NCBI RefSeq assembly: GCF_006716865.1
Contig: NZ_VFPT01000001.1
Span: 2,475,001-2,539,000 of the forward strand
Direction of reading: 5' to 3'
Origin: Roseinatronobacter monicus
Lineage (GTDB): Bacteria; Pseudomonadota; Alphaproteobacteria; Rhodobacterales; Rhodobacteraceae
Length of the DNA: 64,000 nt
Position 1 is the first letter of the stretch. The number at the start of each line of letters is the position of its first letter. Made by a program: the position numbers and the translations under genes. Below, in pieces: positions 1 through 8,807 of this stretch. A model generated the notes under the pieces. That model saw only the letters and a list, made by a program, of their open reading frames with translations, was not told the origin of the DNA and ran no database searches.

Positions 1-939
1 GTCAGCTTGGACGCGCTGTTGCCCGTTCTCTACCTGAAGGGCATTTCCACGGGCGATTTCCAGGAAGCGCTGTCAGCCATTATGGGCCCCGATGCACCCA
101 ACCTGTCTCCGAGTGTCATATCCCGCCTGACCGCAGGTTGGCAGGCAGAATATGATGCCTGGGCGCGGCGTGATTTGTCTGCGCGCAATTACGTCTACAT
201 ATGGGCAGATGGCGTCTATCTGCAGGCGCGCATGGAAGAAAATGCCGAATGCATGCTGGTGATCATCGGAGCCACACCGGAGGGCAAGAAGGAACTGATC
301 GGCTTTCAGGTTGGGCTTCGGGAAAGCTCGCAGAGCTGGCATGAATTGCTGAGCGATCTCAAGGCTCGGGGCCTGTCTGTCGCCCCCAAGATCGCGGTGG
401 GCGATGGCGCCTTGGGGTTCTGGAATGCATTGGACAAGGCATTTGGCAGCACGAAGCACCAGCGCTGCTGGGTTCATAAGGTGAAGAATGTGCTGAACTG
501 TTTTCCCAAGCAGATGGCCGCAGCCGTGAAATCTGATCTCGATGATATCCAGCATGCCGCTACGAAAGCGGAAGCGAAGGCCGCAATGGATCTGTTCAGT
601 GAGAAATATAAGCAGAAATACGAAAAAGGCGTGAATTGCCTGACCAAGGACAGTGACGCCTTGCTGGCTTTCTTCGACTTCCCGGCTGATCACTGGGGCC
701 ATCTGCGCACGACGAACCCCATTGAGAGCGTCTTCGCCACGGTTCGGCACAGAACGGTTCGCACAAAGGGTGCGCTCTCGCAAAAGACCGCGAAACTGAT
801 GGTCTTTACCCTCATTCAGGCCGCGTCCAAGAAATGGTTGCGCCTCAATGGCAGAAATCAGTTGCCAAAAGTCATCGAAGGAATCACATTCAACGACGGC
901 GTCGAAGTGATTTTTGACGCACCAAGCCGCGCCGCCTGA
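1..939 (+). CDS. IS256-family transposase, 5' end outside window
   Basis: This is the C-terminal part of a mutator-type (IS256/MULE) DDE transposase. The frame is open from base 1, so the true start lies upstream. Numbering from the TTG codon at position 7, the catalytic residues appear as D68 (IWADGVY), D133 (AVGDGALGFW) and E240 (NPIESVFATVRHR). Between D133 and E240 lies the family's CWVH element (about residues 154-157). About 310 residues are visible; family members are usually near 400, so roughly the first quarter is missing. The stop at 937-939 is about 20 bp from the stop of a small secreted protein gene on the other strand, which fits the element ending just beyond it. Family call is confident; activity cannot be judged. 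Confidence 0.93.
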   Translation, partial: VSLDALLPVLYLKGISTGDFQEALSAIMGPDAPNLSPSVISRLTAGWQAEYDAWARRDLSARNYVYIWADGVYLQARMEENAECMLVIIGATPEGKKELIGFQVGLRESSQSWHELLSDLKARGLSVAPKIAVGDGALGFWNALDKAFGSTKHQRCWVHKVKNVLNCFPKQMAAAVKSDLDDIQHAATKAEAKAAMDLFSEKYKQKYEKGVNCLTKDSDALLAFFDFPADHWGHLRTTNPIESVFATVRHRTVRTKGALSQKTAKLMVFTLIQAASKKWLRLNGRNQLPKVIEGITFNDGVEVIFDAPSRAA

Positions 940-958
940 AAATGCGCGTCACCCAAAT

Positions 959-1186
959 TCAAGCATAGCTCCAGACGCCTTCGTCCGTAATCTCATATGC
1001 GCCAGAGGTCTCGGTGTCGTAATAGGTGCCATCTTCGGCGAAATAGCTGCTGTAGCCACCGCCGCCCATGTCGCCTTGGAAGGTGTTTCCTACGAGTGCT
1101 TGGCGCAATTCGTCCTGAGTTGTCGCGAAGGCTGGGACTGCAAGGATCGCGACAGCCAAAGGTGCAAGTATACGTGCGAATTTCAT
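959..1186 (-). pseudogene. small secreted protein, probably cut at its C-terminus by the IS256 element
   Basis: A 75-residue frame begins at the ATG at 1184-1186, preceded by GGAG at a spacing of six bases. An ATG 12 bases further upstream (1196-1198) lies on top of that RBS and is less likely. The N-terminus is a classical signal peptide (MKFARILAPLAVAILAVPAFA), so the product should be exported. The mature part contains DELRQALVGNTFQGD, a glycine-rich stretch and YEITDEGVWSYA, which looks like the front half of a small beta-rich periplasmic domain. The frame stops right where the IS256 element should end. I infer that the native C-terminus was lost by insertion. No function is assigned. Confidence 0.55.
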
Positions 1187-1251
1187 TCGGGACTCCATGA
1201 TTGCTATTTGCCTGAAAAGACTTGGCCCATCACATCGAAAAGGCAAATCAG

Positions 1252-2187
1252 TCAAATCCTGCTGGTTGGTTCCGCATCGTCTTCCCAGTTCGGTGTGCGA
1301 AACGCGCTGACCATGAAATCGATGAAATTGCGAATGCGCGGCACGACATGACGGTCAGGCAAGAAGACCGCATAGATCGCTGTATCATCCACGGGAGTGT
1401 AGTCAGACAAGATCTGCACCAGGCGTCCCTGCTGGATCGCGGGACGTGCCAGATGCTCTGCCGCCCGCATGACGCCAAACCCAGCAAGGCACATGTCGAA
1501 AAGCGACATACCCTGATTGCTTCGGAAACGGCTTTCTGCACGAAATGTCACAGGTTCACCGCTATTTGCGAACGTCCAGAGGTTCAGGTGATCACGGCTG
1601 CCATCCCAGGCGAGGCAGGGCATCCTGCCAAGATCATCCAGTGTCCTGGGCGTGCCGTGGCGCGCAATCAGCTCTGGTGCAGCCACGATGATGCGCTGCA
1701 GGCTGCACAGGCGGCGGTGCATCAAGCTCGAATCCGGTAACTTGCCCATTCGGATCGCGACATCGACAATATCATCTATCAGATTTTCATAGTCATCGGT
1801 CAGACGCAGATCGAGCGCCAAGCTGGGGTGCTGCTTCAGAAAATCTGACATCAACGGCGTGATACGGTCGAGCCCGAAAGCAATTGGAGCCGAGACCCGC
1901 AAACACCCGTCTACCTGCATCGCATCCTGCTGCCAGTCGGCCTCGAAACGCTCGACGGTATCGAGGAGCTTCCGCGCGGCGTCGCGGAAACGCGCACCTT
2001 CGGGTGTCAACCGATGGCCGCGCGTAGTGCGATGCAGCAGCCTTGCGCTCAACCTTGCTTCGAGGCGTTGAATGGTTTGGCTGACAAATGGCTGGCTGAC
2101 GGCAAGTGCATGCGCCGCAGCCGTGAAGCTTCCGGTCTGCACAACCGTGCAGAACACCTGCATTTCCACAAGACGATCATCCTTCAT
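1252..2187 (-). CDS. LysR-family transcriptional regulator
   Basis: A 311-residue LysR-type regulator of normal family length. The N-terminal winged helix-turn-helix spans about residues 5-64 (TGSFTAAAHALAVSQPFVSQ, then the QRLEARL dimer helix). A periplasmic-binding-protein-like effector domain covers about 90-295. The start at 2185-2187 is chosen because GGAGG lies about six bases upstream; ATG-like codons further up lack this. It is divergent from the class II aldolase gene at 2339, and a 22-bp inverted repeat in the gap fits a LysR box. It probably controls that gene and itself; the effector is unknown. Confidence 0.93.
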   Translation of the reverse strand: MKDDRLVEMQVFCTVVQTGSFTAAAHALAVSQPFVSQTIQRLEARLSARLLHRTTRGHRLTPEGARFRDAARKLLDTVERFEADWQQDAMQVDGCLRVSAPIAFGLDRITPLMSDFLKQHPSLALDLRLTDDYENLIDDIVDVAIRMGKLPDSSLMHRRLCSLQRIIVAAPELIARHGTPRTLDDLGRMPCLAWDGSRDHLNLWTFANSGEPVTFRAESRFRSNQGMSLFDMCLAGFGVMRAAEHLARPAIQQGRLVQILSDYTPVDDTAIYAVFLPDRHVVPRIRNFIDFMVSAFRTPNWEDDAEPTSRI

Positions 2188-2225
2188 AAGGGGCCTCCGC
2201 TGCCTGTGCTGATACAAGCATCTGC

Positions 2226-2247
2226 AATAACTGTTATTACAGTTATT
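2226..2247. promoter_or_regulatory. candidate LysR operator
   Basis: AATAACTG (2226-2233) and CAGTTATT (2240-2247) form a perfect 8-bp inverted repeat around a 6-bp TTATTA spacer. It contains the T-N11-A pattern typical of LysR boxes. It lies between the divergent LysR start (2187) and aldolase start (2339), where such sites are expected. The site is seen directly; its use is inferred. Confidence 0.6.
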
Positions 2248-2338
2248 TCATTGATCCGTCAGCCCGGTTTTTCGATACTCAAGTCAATCCACCAACCAGC
2301 GACACCGCCGGTGCCACGGCGCAAGCAAGGAGACCCTC

Positions 2339-3151
2339 ATGCTCGACCTCGGAAAACGTGTCTCGATCTACCAGCCTGAACAAGAAGGTCTGATCTTTCC
2401 CGAACTTCCAGAATTCGCCTCGGTTGAAGACGAGAGGCGGCACCGCAAGGAGCGCCTTGTCGCCGCGTGTCGTGCTTTTGCACAGCAGGGCTTCGACTAT
2501 GGGTTCGCGGGCCATCTGACTGTGCGCGACCCCGAGCGGCCAGAACTTTACTGGACCAATCCGATGTGCGTGCATTTCGCGAAGGTCAAGATGTCGAACC
2601 TGATCCTCGTTGACCATACGGGCAAGGTGATCGAGGGCGACTATGCGGTCAATCGGGCCGGGTTCGTGCTGCACGCCAATGTGCATGAAGAGCATCCCGA
2701 CATTATCGCGATGTGCCATGCGCATACGACCTACGGGGTCGCCTGGTCAGCCACAGGTCGCCCGATCGACCCCATTACACAGGATGCATGCGCATTCTTC
2801 GAGGATCACGTAGTCATCGGCGAACAGGGCGGGCAAGTCGCTGTTGAGAACCATGCTGGCAGCGATGTCGCCAAGGCGTTCAAAGGCGTCAAGGCCGCCT
2901 TGCATCAGAACCATGGGTTGCTGACCGCCAGCCGGCACTCGATTGAATCGGCAGCCTTCTGGTTTATCGCACTTGAGCGGTGCTGCCAGCAGCAACTCGA
3001 TATCCTCGCTTCTGGTATCACACCCATTCGTATCCCGGATGATCGGGCGCGCTATAGCCGAGAACATGTTGGCAGCGACTATATCGGTTGGCTGCATTTC
3101 CAGACGATCTGGAACCAACTCGTCGAGGATCAACCCGACATGTTTGACTGA
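2339..3151 (+). CDS. class II aldolase/adducin family protein
   Basis: A 270-residue cytosolic class II aldolase/adducin fold protein. Zinc-ligand candidates are H127 and H129 in CHAHTTYG and H192 in HQNHGLL, with the conserved GHLTVRDP segment near residue 58. Members act as sugar-phosphate aldolases or epimerases, or as unrelated decarboxylase-like enzymes, so the substrate cannot be named from sequence. The start is supported by AAGGAG six bases upstream. It stands alone, divergent from the LysR gene that probably regulates it. Confidence 0.88.
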   Translation: MLDLGKRVSIYQPEQEGLIFPELPEFASVEDERRHRKERLVAACRAFAQQGFDYGFAGHLTVRDPERPELYWTNPMCVHFAKVKMSNLILVDHTGKVIEGDYAVNRAGFVLHANVHEEHPDIIAMCHAHTTYGVAWSATGRPIDPITQDACAFFEDHVVIGEQGGQVAVENHAGSDVAKAFKGVKAALHQNHGLLTASRHSIESAAFWFIALERCCQQQLDILASGITPIRIPDDRARYSREHVGSDYIGWLHFQTIWNQLVEDQPDMFD

Positions 3152-3203
3152 AACGGGGCAATGTCTGGCATCGGAATCCGATCGTTCTGACGAGGGTGGG
3201 CTC

Positions 3204-4364
3204 TTATATCCCGTCAGGTTCTTGGCGGACCATGTAGCGCTCGTTGATATGGACCGCCGCCGCACCGACGGCGCGGGCGACAGTGCCAAATGACCCCTGC
3301 GCAACCTCTGGATACGGTATGCCACCAAGGTCTATCTGGCTAAGGCGCGACTCCAGCAAGCGTGCCAGACGGCTGCGGACATCTTGCGGCAAAGCGCCGT
3401 CAATAATGACCCCCTCGAAATCAATCACAGCGCTGGCCGAGACAATCGCATGGGCCAGACTGCGCGCACTTCGCAAAATCCAATGAGACAGCGCCGGCTC
3501 AAAACTGTTCCAGTTCTGATCCGCAAGATGGCGGGCAGGATGCGGCGTGCCCTGATGATCCAGCATCTGATGCAACACGGTCAAAGACGCATGATCCACC
3601 AACCTTGTGCCCCCCGGTTCATCTGGAATCCGCAAAGGGCCTAAAGCCCCGGCATTGCCACGGCAGCCGCGAAACACCCCCCCATTCAACACCACCCCAC
3701 CGCCGATGAACGTCCCGACAAAGAAGTATAAGCTGTCAGGCTTGATCCTGCGCGCGCCAAATACCCATTCAGCGTAGCAGGCGGCGGTCGCATCATTCTC
3801 GACCAAGATCGGGCCGGGCAGCAACCCTTCGAGCGTGGCGGCGATGTCGTGCCCACGCCAAACATCCATCTTATCCTGCAACGCCCCAAAATCGCCGGAC
3901 CAGTGCCAGAGCTGCGACGGGATTGCAATTCCGCTTCCGGCAATCGCGTCGAGGGTGAGTGCCGCTTCTTGGAGCAGTGTGTCCAGATTGTTTTCGACGA
4001 AAGCGGTTGCGCGCACTGGCGTCGGGTAATCGTGATCCTGTTCACAGCGCGCGCGTACAGAACCGCAGAAATCGACCACAACCATGTCAAACCCGCGCCG
4101 CCCGATTTTCAAGCCGATATGAAAGCGCGCGTCAGGGTTCAGCCGCAGCGGGGTCGATGGCTGGCCGGTCCGCCCGCGCATCGGCTCGCCACGTAGAAGA
4201 AAGCCGTCCTCTTCCAACGCGTTCACGATCACCGAAATCGCATTGGGCGACAATCCCGTGACGCGCGTAAGTTCTGCCTTGGTTGCGACGCCGTTCCGCC
4301 GGATCAGATGCAGGACAAGCCGTTCGTTATTGTCGCGCACCGTTGTCTGATTTGATCCCTTCAC
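3204..4364 (-). CDS. ROK-family (NagC/XylR-like) transcriptional regulator
   Basis: A 386-residue protein with an N-terminal winged helix-turn-helix (about 15-60, KAELTRVTGLSPNAISVIV) fused to a ROK sugar-kinase-like domain. The ROK part shows VENDATAACYAEW (188-200) and GGGVVLNGG (221-229). The cysteine-rich zinc motif of NagC-type members is not evident after GGVFRGCRGNAGALG, so it may be a reduced variant. It is divergent from the kinase and ABC transporter genes starting at 4645 and most likely represses them until the imported sugar or its phosphate binds. Confidence 0.93.
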   Translation of the reverse strand: MKGSNQTTVRDNNERLVLHLIRRNGVATKAELTRVTGLSPNAISVIVNALEEDGFLLRGEPMRGRTGQPSTPLRLNPDARFHIGLKIGRRGFDMVVVDFCGSVRARCEQDHDYPTPVRATAFVENNLDTLLQEAALTLDAIAGSGIAIPSQLWHWSGDFGALQDKMDVWRGHDIAATLEGLLPGPILVENDATAACYAEWVFGARRIKPDSLYFFVGTFIGGGVVLNGGVFRGCRGNAGALGPLRIPDEPGGTRLVDHASLTVLHQMLDHQGTPHPARHLADQNWNSFEPALSHWILRSARSLAHAIVSASAVIDFEGVIIDGALPQDVRSRLARLLESRLSQIDLGGIPYPEVAQGSFGTVARAVGAAAVHINERYMVRQEPDGI

Positions 4365-4563
4365 CTTCCTCGACCTCCGCTTGCCAATCGGCCGTAGCCA
4401 TGAGGACCAACAAATCGCTCGGTTGCGCCGCCCCTACATGCGTTCATACGCAACCCGATCCCATTTCGTAAAGCACTAGATCATTCTTTTATACTTCATT
4501 TGAAAGTTTTTATTTGACCGCCAGGGCCCTACATTGCCATGACCTGCTCAGAAGATGCCGAGA

Positions 4564-4593
4564 ATACTGCAATATTAAATCATCTAGCAGTAT
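4564..4593. promoter_or_regulatory. candidate operator between ROK regulator and kinase
   Basis: ATACTGC (4564-4570) and GCAGTAT (4587-4593) are a perfect 7-bp inverted repeat separated by 16 AT-rich bases, about 50 bp before the kinase start. The 280-bp divergent gap also holds an AT-rich tract at about 4470-4515. The position suits a regulator site for the ROK protein, but no consensus was tested. Confidence 0.35.
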
Positions 4594-4644
4594 CTTAATG
4601 GTCATGCGCGACGGGAGTAGCGCAAGACTGCACAAGGGGGGAGA

Positions 4645-5337
4645 ATGCCACACACGCGCGTGGTCCAACAGCTCTGCACACAGGTGATGTCCGCGCAAAG
4701 CGGCACCGGACGTGTGCTGGTGGCGGTGGCTGGACCGCCCGGTGCTGGCAAATCCACGCTCGCCGCTGAACTTGTCACGGCACTGCGCGCGCAGACAGGT
4801 GAAAGCAGTGCGGCCCTTGTTCCAATGGACGGATTCCATCTGGATAATGAGGAGTTGCGCACACGGGGGCTGCTGGCCACAAAAGGCGCGCCCGAAACCT
4901 TTGACACAACCGCCTTTGTTGCGCTGGTTGCCGCCATTCGCAAAGACAACGGCGATCTGACGTATCCGCTGTTCGACAGGGCATTGGACAAGACCCTGCC
5001 CGATGCCGCAACCTTGCCCGCCGCTGCCCGCATTGTCGTGTTCGAGGGAAACTATCTGTTGTTGCAACAGGGCGGCTGGGCTGCGCTTTCGGGCATGTTC
5101 GACGTAACCGCCTTGCTGTCAGTGCCCCTGCCGGTTTTACGCGCGCGGCTTGTTGCGCGCTGGCTTGAGCACGGACTGACAGAACAGGACGCCGAAGCGC
5201 GCGCCACGCGCAATGACTTGGTCAATGCGCGTACCGTTCTGGACCATAGCGCGCCTGCTGATCTTTTGCTTTCAGCGCAGTCTGACGGACAGATTGCCAT
5301 CGAGACAAAACGCGAAAGGGTCAATCGAGCCGGTTGA
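4645..5337 (+). CDS. P-loop kinase of the uridine kinase/FrcK type
   Basis: A 230-residue cytosolic P-loop kinase with Walker A at residues 30-38 (GPPGAGKST). It resembles the uridine kinase/pantothenate kinase/phosphoribulokinase superfamily, in particular the small kinases found beside sugar ABC transporters such as fructose-import FrcK. PMDGFHLDNEEL (about 68-79) matches the family's substrate-side DGFH loop. It leads the transport operon, 56 bp before the ATPase gene, which suggests it phosphorylates the imported sugar or nucleoside. The substrate is not known. Start: ATG after a GGGGGAG purine run. Confidence 0.85.
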   Translation: MPHTRVVQQLCTQVMSAQSGTGRVLVAVAGPPGAGKSTLAAELVTALRAQTGESSAALVPMDGFHLDNEELRTRGLLATKGAPETFDTTAFVALVAAIRKDNGDLTYPLFDRALDKTLPDAATLPAAARIVVFEGNYLLLQQGGWAALSGMFDVTALLSVPLPVLRARLVARWLEHGLTEQDAEARATRNDLVNARTVLDHSAPADLLLSAQSDGQIAIETKRERVNRAG

Positions 5338-5393
5338 TCTTTTACAGCGCCGCGCGTGCCGTCATGCGCTGCGTTCAAACATAGGGGGAATGG

Positions 5394-6449
5394 ATGGCCG
5401 GTGTAAGCATCCAAAATGTCGAGAAAACCTTTGGCGCAACCCGCGTCATTCATGGCATTGATATCGAGATTGAAGATGGTGCCTTTGTCATTCTGGTCGG
5501 CCCATCCGGCTGCGGAAAATCAACGCTCTTGCGGATCATTGCAGGGCTGGAAGATGTGACATCCGGCGCGATCAAAATCGGCGGTGTCGAAGTTAATGAC
5601 ATGGCCCCCAAAGACCGGGACATCGCGATGGTGTTTCAGAATTACGGCCTGTATCCGCATATGACCGTGGCGCAGAACATGGGATTTGCGTTGAAGCTTT
5701 CTGGCATCTCCAAGGCCGAAATTGCAGAGCGCGTGGGAAATGCAGCCGATATCCTGAACCTGACCCCCCTTCTGGACCGCTACCCCAAACAACTGTCCGG
5801 TGGTCAGCGCCAGCGCGTTGCGATGGGCCGCGCCATCGTGCGCGACCCGCAGGTGTTCCTGTTCGACGAACCGCTTTCAAACCTTGATGCGAAGCTGCGC
5901 GTGCAGATGCGCGCCGAGATCAAGCAATTGCACCAGCGGCTGAAAGTCACGACCGTTTATGTGACCCATGATCAGATTGAGGCGATGACCATGGCCGATG
6001 TGATCGTCGTCATGCATGACGGGGTGGTCAAGCAGGCAGGCTCGCCGTTGGAGCTGTATGACCGGCCCGCCAACCTGTTTGTTGCGGGTTTCATTGGCTC
6101 GCCGTCGATGAATTTCGTGGATGCAAAGGTGACAGGCGATACGCTTGTCTTTGACGATGGCCAGACCTTGCCAGTCCCTACAGACGCCACCCTGTCAGAC
6201 GGGCAGATTGTGCGCGTCGGCATCCGGCCCGAAGACCTGATCGTGGCCGATGCGGGCCTGTCGATGCGCGTCAAGATCGTAGAGCCGACAGGGGCAGAAA
6301 TTCATGTCGGCGCTCAGATGGGCGGTGTGCCCATGACTGTTGTTTTGCGCGACCGACACGATCTGCACCCCGATCAGGATTTGATCGTCGCGCCACTACC
6401 GGGTCGTGCGCACCTGTTTGACCCCAAGACAGAGGCGCGGCTGAACTGA
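5394..6449 (+). CDS. ABC transporter ATP-binding protein, MalK/UgpC type
   Basis: A 351-residue ATPase that energises carbohydrate uptake. All signature elements are present: Walker A GPSGCGKST (36-44), Q-loop around Q82, LSGGQRQR (134-141), Walker B VFLFDEP (154-160), D-loop SNLD and switch histidine H192. The C-terminal part from about 240 is the regulatory TOBE-type domain of MalK-like proteins (VRVGIRPEDL). It sits between the kinase and the binding protein, with no internal terminator visible, in the order kinase-ATPase-binding protein-permease-permease. Confidence 0.96.
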   Translation: MAGVSIQNVEKTFGATRVIHGIDIEIEDGAFVILVGPSGCGKSTLLRIIAGLEDVTSGAIKIGGVEVNDMAPKDRDIAMVFQNYGLYPHMTVAQNMGFALKLSGISKAEIAERVGNAADILNLTPLLDRYPKQLSGGQRQRVAMGRAIVRDPQVFLFDEPLSNLDAKLRVQMRAEIKQLHQRLKVTTVYVTHDQIEAMTMADVIVVMHDGVVKQAGSPLELYDRPANLFVAGFIGSPSMNFVDAKVTGDTLVFDDGQTLPVPTDATLSDGQIVRVGIRPEDLIVADAGLSMRVKIVEPTGAEIHVGAQMGGVPMTVVLRDRHDLHPDQDLIVAPLPGRAHLFDPKTEARLN

Positions 6450-6494
6450 ACCGCGTCCACAGAACTTGCAGACATCATGGAGGAGGAAAGACTG

Positions 6495-7856
6495 ATGACT
6501 GATCTGACCAGAAAAACCACTATCGCCGGGGGTATTGCCCTTGGCCTGACCATGGCCGGAAGCGCCATGGCGCAAGACACCACCATCCGCTGGGCCTTGC
6601 ATCCTGGCGCCGAAGCCGATGCGGTCGTCAATTACTTTGCGCCCAAATATGAGGAAGAAACCGGCATTCGCGTGATCGGGGAAATCCTGCCGCCAAACCA
6701 GCTGCGCGACCAGATGTCGATTGAAGCGATTGGCGGAACAGGGCGCTGGGATCTGGGCTATCACAGCCCCGGCTGGTTCGGCAGCTTCGCCGATCATGTC
6801 GTCGATCTGACACCCTATATCGAAGAGCATGGCTTCGACGTCAATGCCTATCCAGAGCTTGTCGTTGAAAGCCACATGCTGTCCGATGCGCGCCCCGGCG
6901 AGATCATCGCCCTGCCCACGACCCCTGCCGCACCCATGCTGATCGTGCGCCGCGACTGGTTTGAGCACCCTGACGAGCAGGAGGCGTTTGAAGCCGAATT
7001 TGGCCGCGCTCTCAGCGTGCCAGAAACTTGGTCCGAATTGCGCGAAGTTGCAGGCTTCTTCACCCGCGATGCGGGCGAGACATTGGCAGGCGAAACGCTG
7101 GAGCGGTCCGTTTATGGATGGGCTGACGCACTGGGCGCAGGCGCAGGCATCACCCGCAGCTTTATCGTGGTTCTGTATTCGACCGGCGTGTCGGGCTGGG
7201 ATGAGGATTTCACCCCAGATATCGACAACCCCATCGTGGTGGAAGCGGCAGATTATTTCGTCGATCTCGCCCAGAACACCGCGCCCCGCGAAGCGCAGAA
7301 CTGGGGTTTTCTTGAAGGGCTGGAAATGTTCCGCGACGGGCGTCTGGCCACTGCGACCATGTGGCCGCAAGGTGTCGGCACGGTCGAGGATGAAGCTGGC
7401 AGTGCCGCAGGCAATACCGGCTATGCCCCTCTGCCGATGTGGGAAGACAATATCGCGGGCCTGACGCAAGGCACGCCTTTCCTTGGGGGTGGTGGTGTGT
7501 TCATCTTTGACACGCCCAATTCTGAGGAAGCCTTCAAATTCCTGAAGTGGATGTTGCAGGACAATGAAATCGAGTGGGGCAAGCAGTCCGAGCAATTCTC
7601 GACGTCCGGCCACTTCGCCAGCGAAGAGTTGCGCAACCTGCGTCCCTACTATCCTGACTTCCTGCCCGCCTACGAGCAGGTTCTGGAATCGGTCTTCATC
7701 CGTCAGGGCATCCCGGAATACGGCGCGGTCATGTGGAATGGCACGACTGAATTCATCACGGATGTCTTCTCGGGCGATCTGACGGCTGAACAGGCGCAGA
7801 CCCGTTGGGTGAACGAGATGACCAGCGCCTTCCGCCGCGCAGGCTACATCGAGTAA
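6495..7856 (+). CDS. sugar ABC transporter extracellular substrate-binding protein
   Basis: A 453-residue family 1 solute-binding protein. The start at 6495 is preferred over the in-frame ATG at 6477 because GGAGGA lies in between as ribosome binding site. Residues 1-26 are a signal peptide ending at AMAQ, so the protein acts in the periplasm. The mature protein has the size and two-lobed sequence pattern of carbohydrate-binding components (TIRWALHPG start, late NGTTEFI segment). It delivers ligand to the two permeases encoded next. The ligand is unknown; the ROK regulator and kinase suggest a sugar. Confidence 0.93.
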   Translation: MTDLTRKTTIAGGIALGLTMAGSAMAQDTTIRWALHPGAEADAVVNYFAPKYEEETGIRVIGEILPPNQLRDQMSIEAIGGTGRWDLGYHSPGWFGSFADHVVDLTPYIEEHGFDVNAYPELVVESHMLSDARPGEIIALPTTPAAPMLIVRRDWFEHPDEQEAFEAEFGRALSVPETWSELREVAGFFTRDAGETLAGETLERSVYGWADALGAGAGITRSFIVVLYSTGVSGWDEDFTPDIDNPIVVEAADYFVDLAQNTAPREAQNWGFLEGLEMFRDGRLATATMWPQGVGTVEDEAGSAAGNTGYAPLPMWEDNIAGLTQGTPFLGGGGVFIFDTPNSEEAFKFLKWMLQDNEIEWGKQSEQFSTSGHFASEELRNLRPYYPDFLPAYEQVLESVFIRQGIPEYGAVMWNGTTEFITDVFSGDLTAEQAQTRWVNEMTSAFRRAGYIE

Positions 7857-7916
7857 CGCACACTGGCGCGGGCGGCCCCTGCCCGCGCAGCACTTTACTT
7901 AAGAGGGAACACAGCC

Positions 7917-8807
7917 ATGGCAACTCGGCGCGACAAGTTTACACGCGGTTGGTGGTTCATCCTGCCCGGCCTGCTGCTGATGGCCGCCATTGTCGGCACG
8001 CCCCTGTTCATGGGGCTGCGCTACAGCCTGCATGACGTGTTCCTGTACTCTTTCCGCAACCAGACCTTTGTTGGCCTCGACAATTATCGCCGCGCCTTTG
8101 CCGACCCACTCTACATCAACTCGCTTCGCTTGACGGGGATCTTCACGGTCGGCTGTCTGGTCATTTCCATCGGTCTGGGCATCCTGATCGCATTTCTGCT
8201 GAATGCCCGTCAGGTCAAATTTCGAGCCATGTGGATGGCGCTGTTCCTGATCCCTTTCGTGATGACACCCGTTGTCGGCGGCATCGCGTGGCGGTTTTTC
8301 ATCTGGCAACAGGAAGTGGGCGTCGTCAATCAGGTTCTCACCTTCTTCGGCGGCCCTGCGCCCTATTGGCTACTGGACCGCGAAACCGCACTCTGGGCGA
8401 CGATCATCACAAATTCATGGCACCTGATCCCGCTGGCGACGCTTGTGTTCTACGCCGCGCTGACCACGATCCCTGATGAGTTGCACGAAGCCGGGCGCGT
8501 TGATGGCGCGGGCCCGTTTCAGGCGCTGTGGTATATCGTACTGCCCATGCTGCGCCCGCATATCCTGTTTGTGTCGATCATCATCATCACATCGGCCTTT
8601 CGAGAATTCGATATGATCTGGGCGCTGACCGGCGGGGGGCCGGGACGATCTACCACGGTCCTGTCGATTTTTGCCTATAATCGAGGGATCGCAAATCAGG
8701 ACATGGGCATGGCCAATACGATTGCCTTTACGATGTTCATCATCATGGCCGTGGTGGCGTGGCTGTATATCACACTCTATCGCAAGACATTGGGGGACAA
8801 AGCATGA
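7917..8807 (+). CDS. sugar ABC transporter permease, MalF type
   Basis: A 296-residue inner-membrane permease with about six hydrophobic helices. The EAA loop that docks with the ATPase is readable as EAGRVDGAGPFQALWYIVLPML near residues 195-215. It follows the binding-protein gene by 60 bp and has an AGAGGGAA ribosome binding site. Its TGA overlaps the ATG of the second permease (ATGA at 8804), showing translational coupling. Confidence 0.95.
   Translation: MATRRDKFTRGWWFILPGLLLMAAIVGTPLFMGLRYSLHDVFLYSFRNQTFVGLDNYRRAFADPLYINSLRLTGIFTVGCLVISIGLGILIAFLLNARQVKFRAMWMALFLIPFVMTPVVGGIAWRFFIWQQEVGVVNQVLTFFGGPAPYWLLDRETALWATIITNSWHLIPLATLVFYAALTTIPDELHEAGRVDGAGPFQALWYIVLPMLRPHILFVSIIIITSAFREFDMIWALTGGGPGRSTTVLSIFAYNRGIANQDMGMANTIAFTMFIIMAVVAWLYITLYRKTLGDKA

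Noticed and set aside
73..783. Long minus-strand frame opposite the IS256 transposase
   Set aside because: It is the antisense shadow of the transposase; the plus frame carries the full DDE motif set.
6396..7613. 405-codon minus-strand frame
   Set aside because: Antisense to the sugar-binding protein, which has signal peptide, ribosome site and family match; the minus frame has none.
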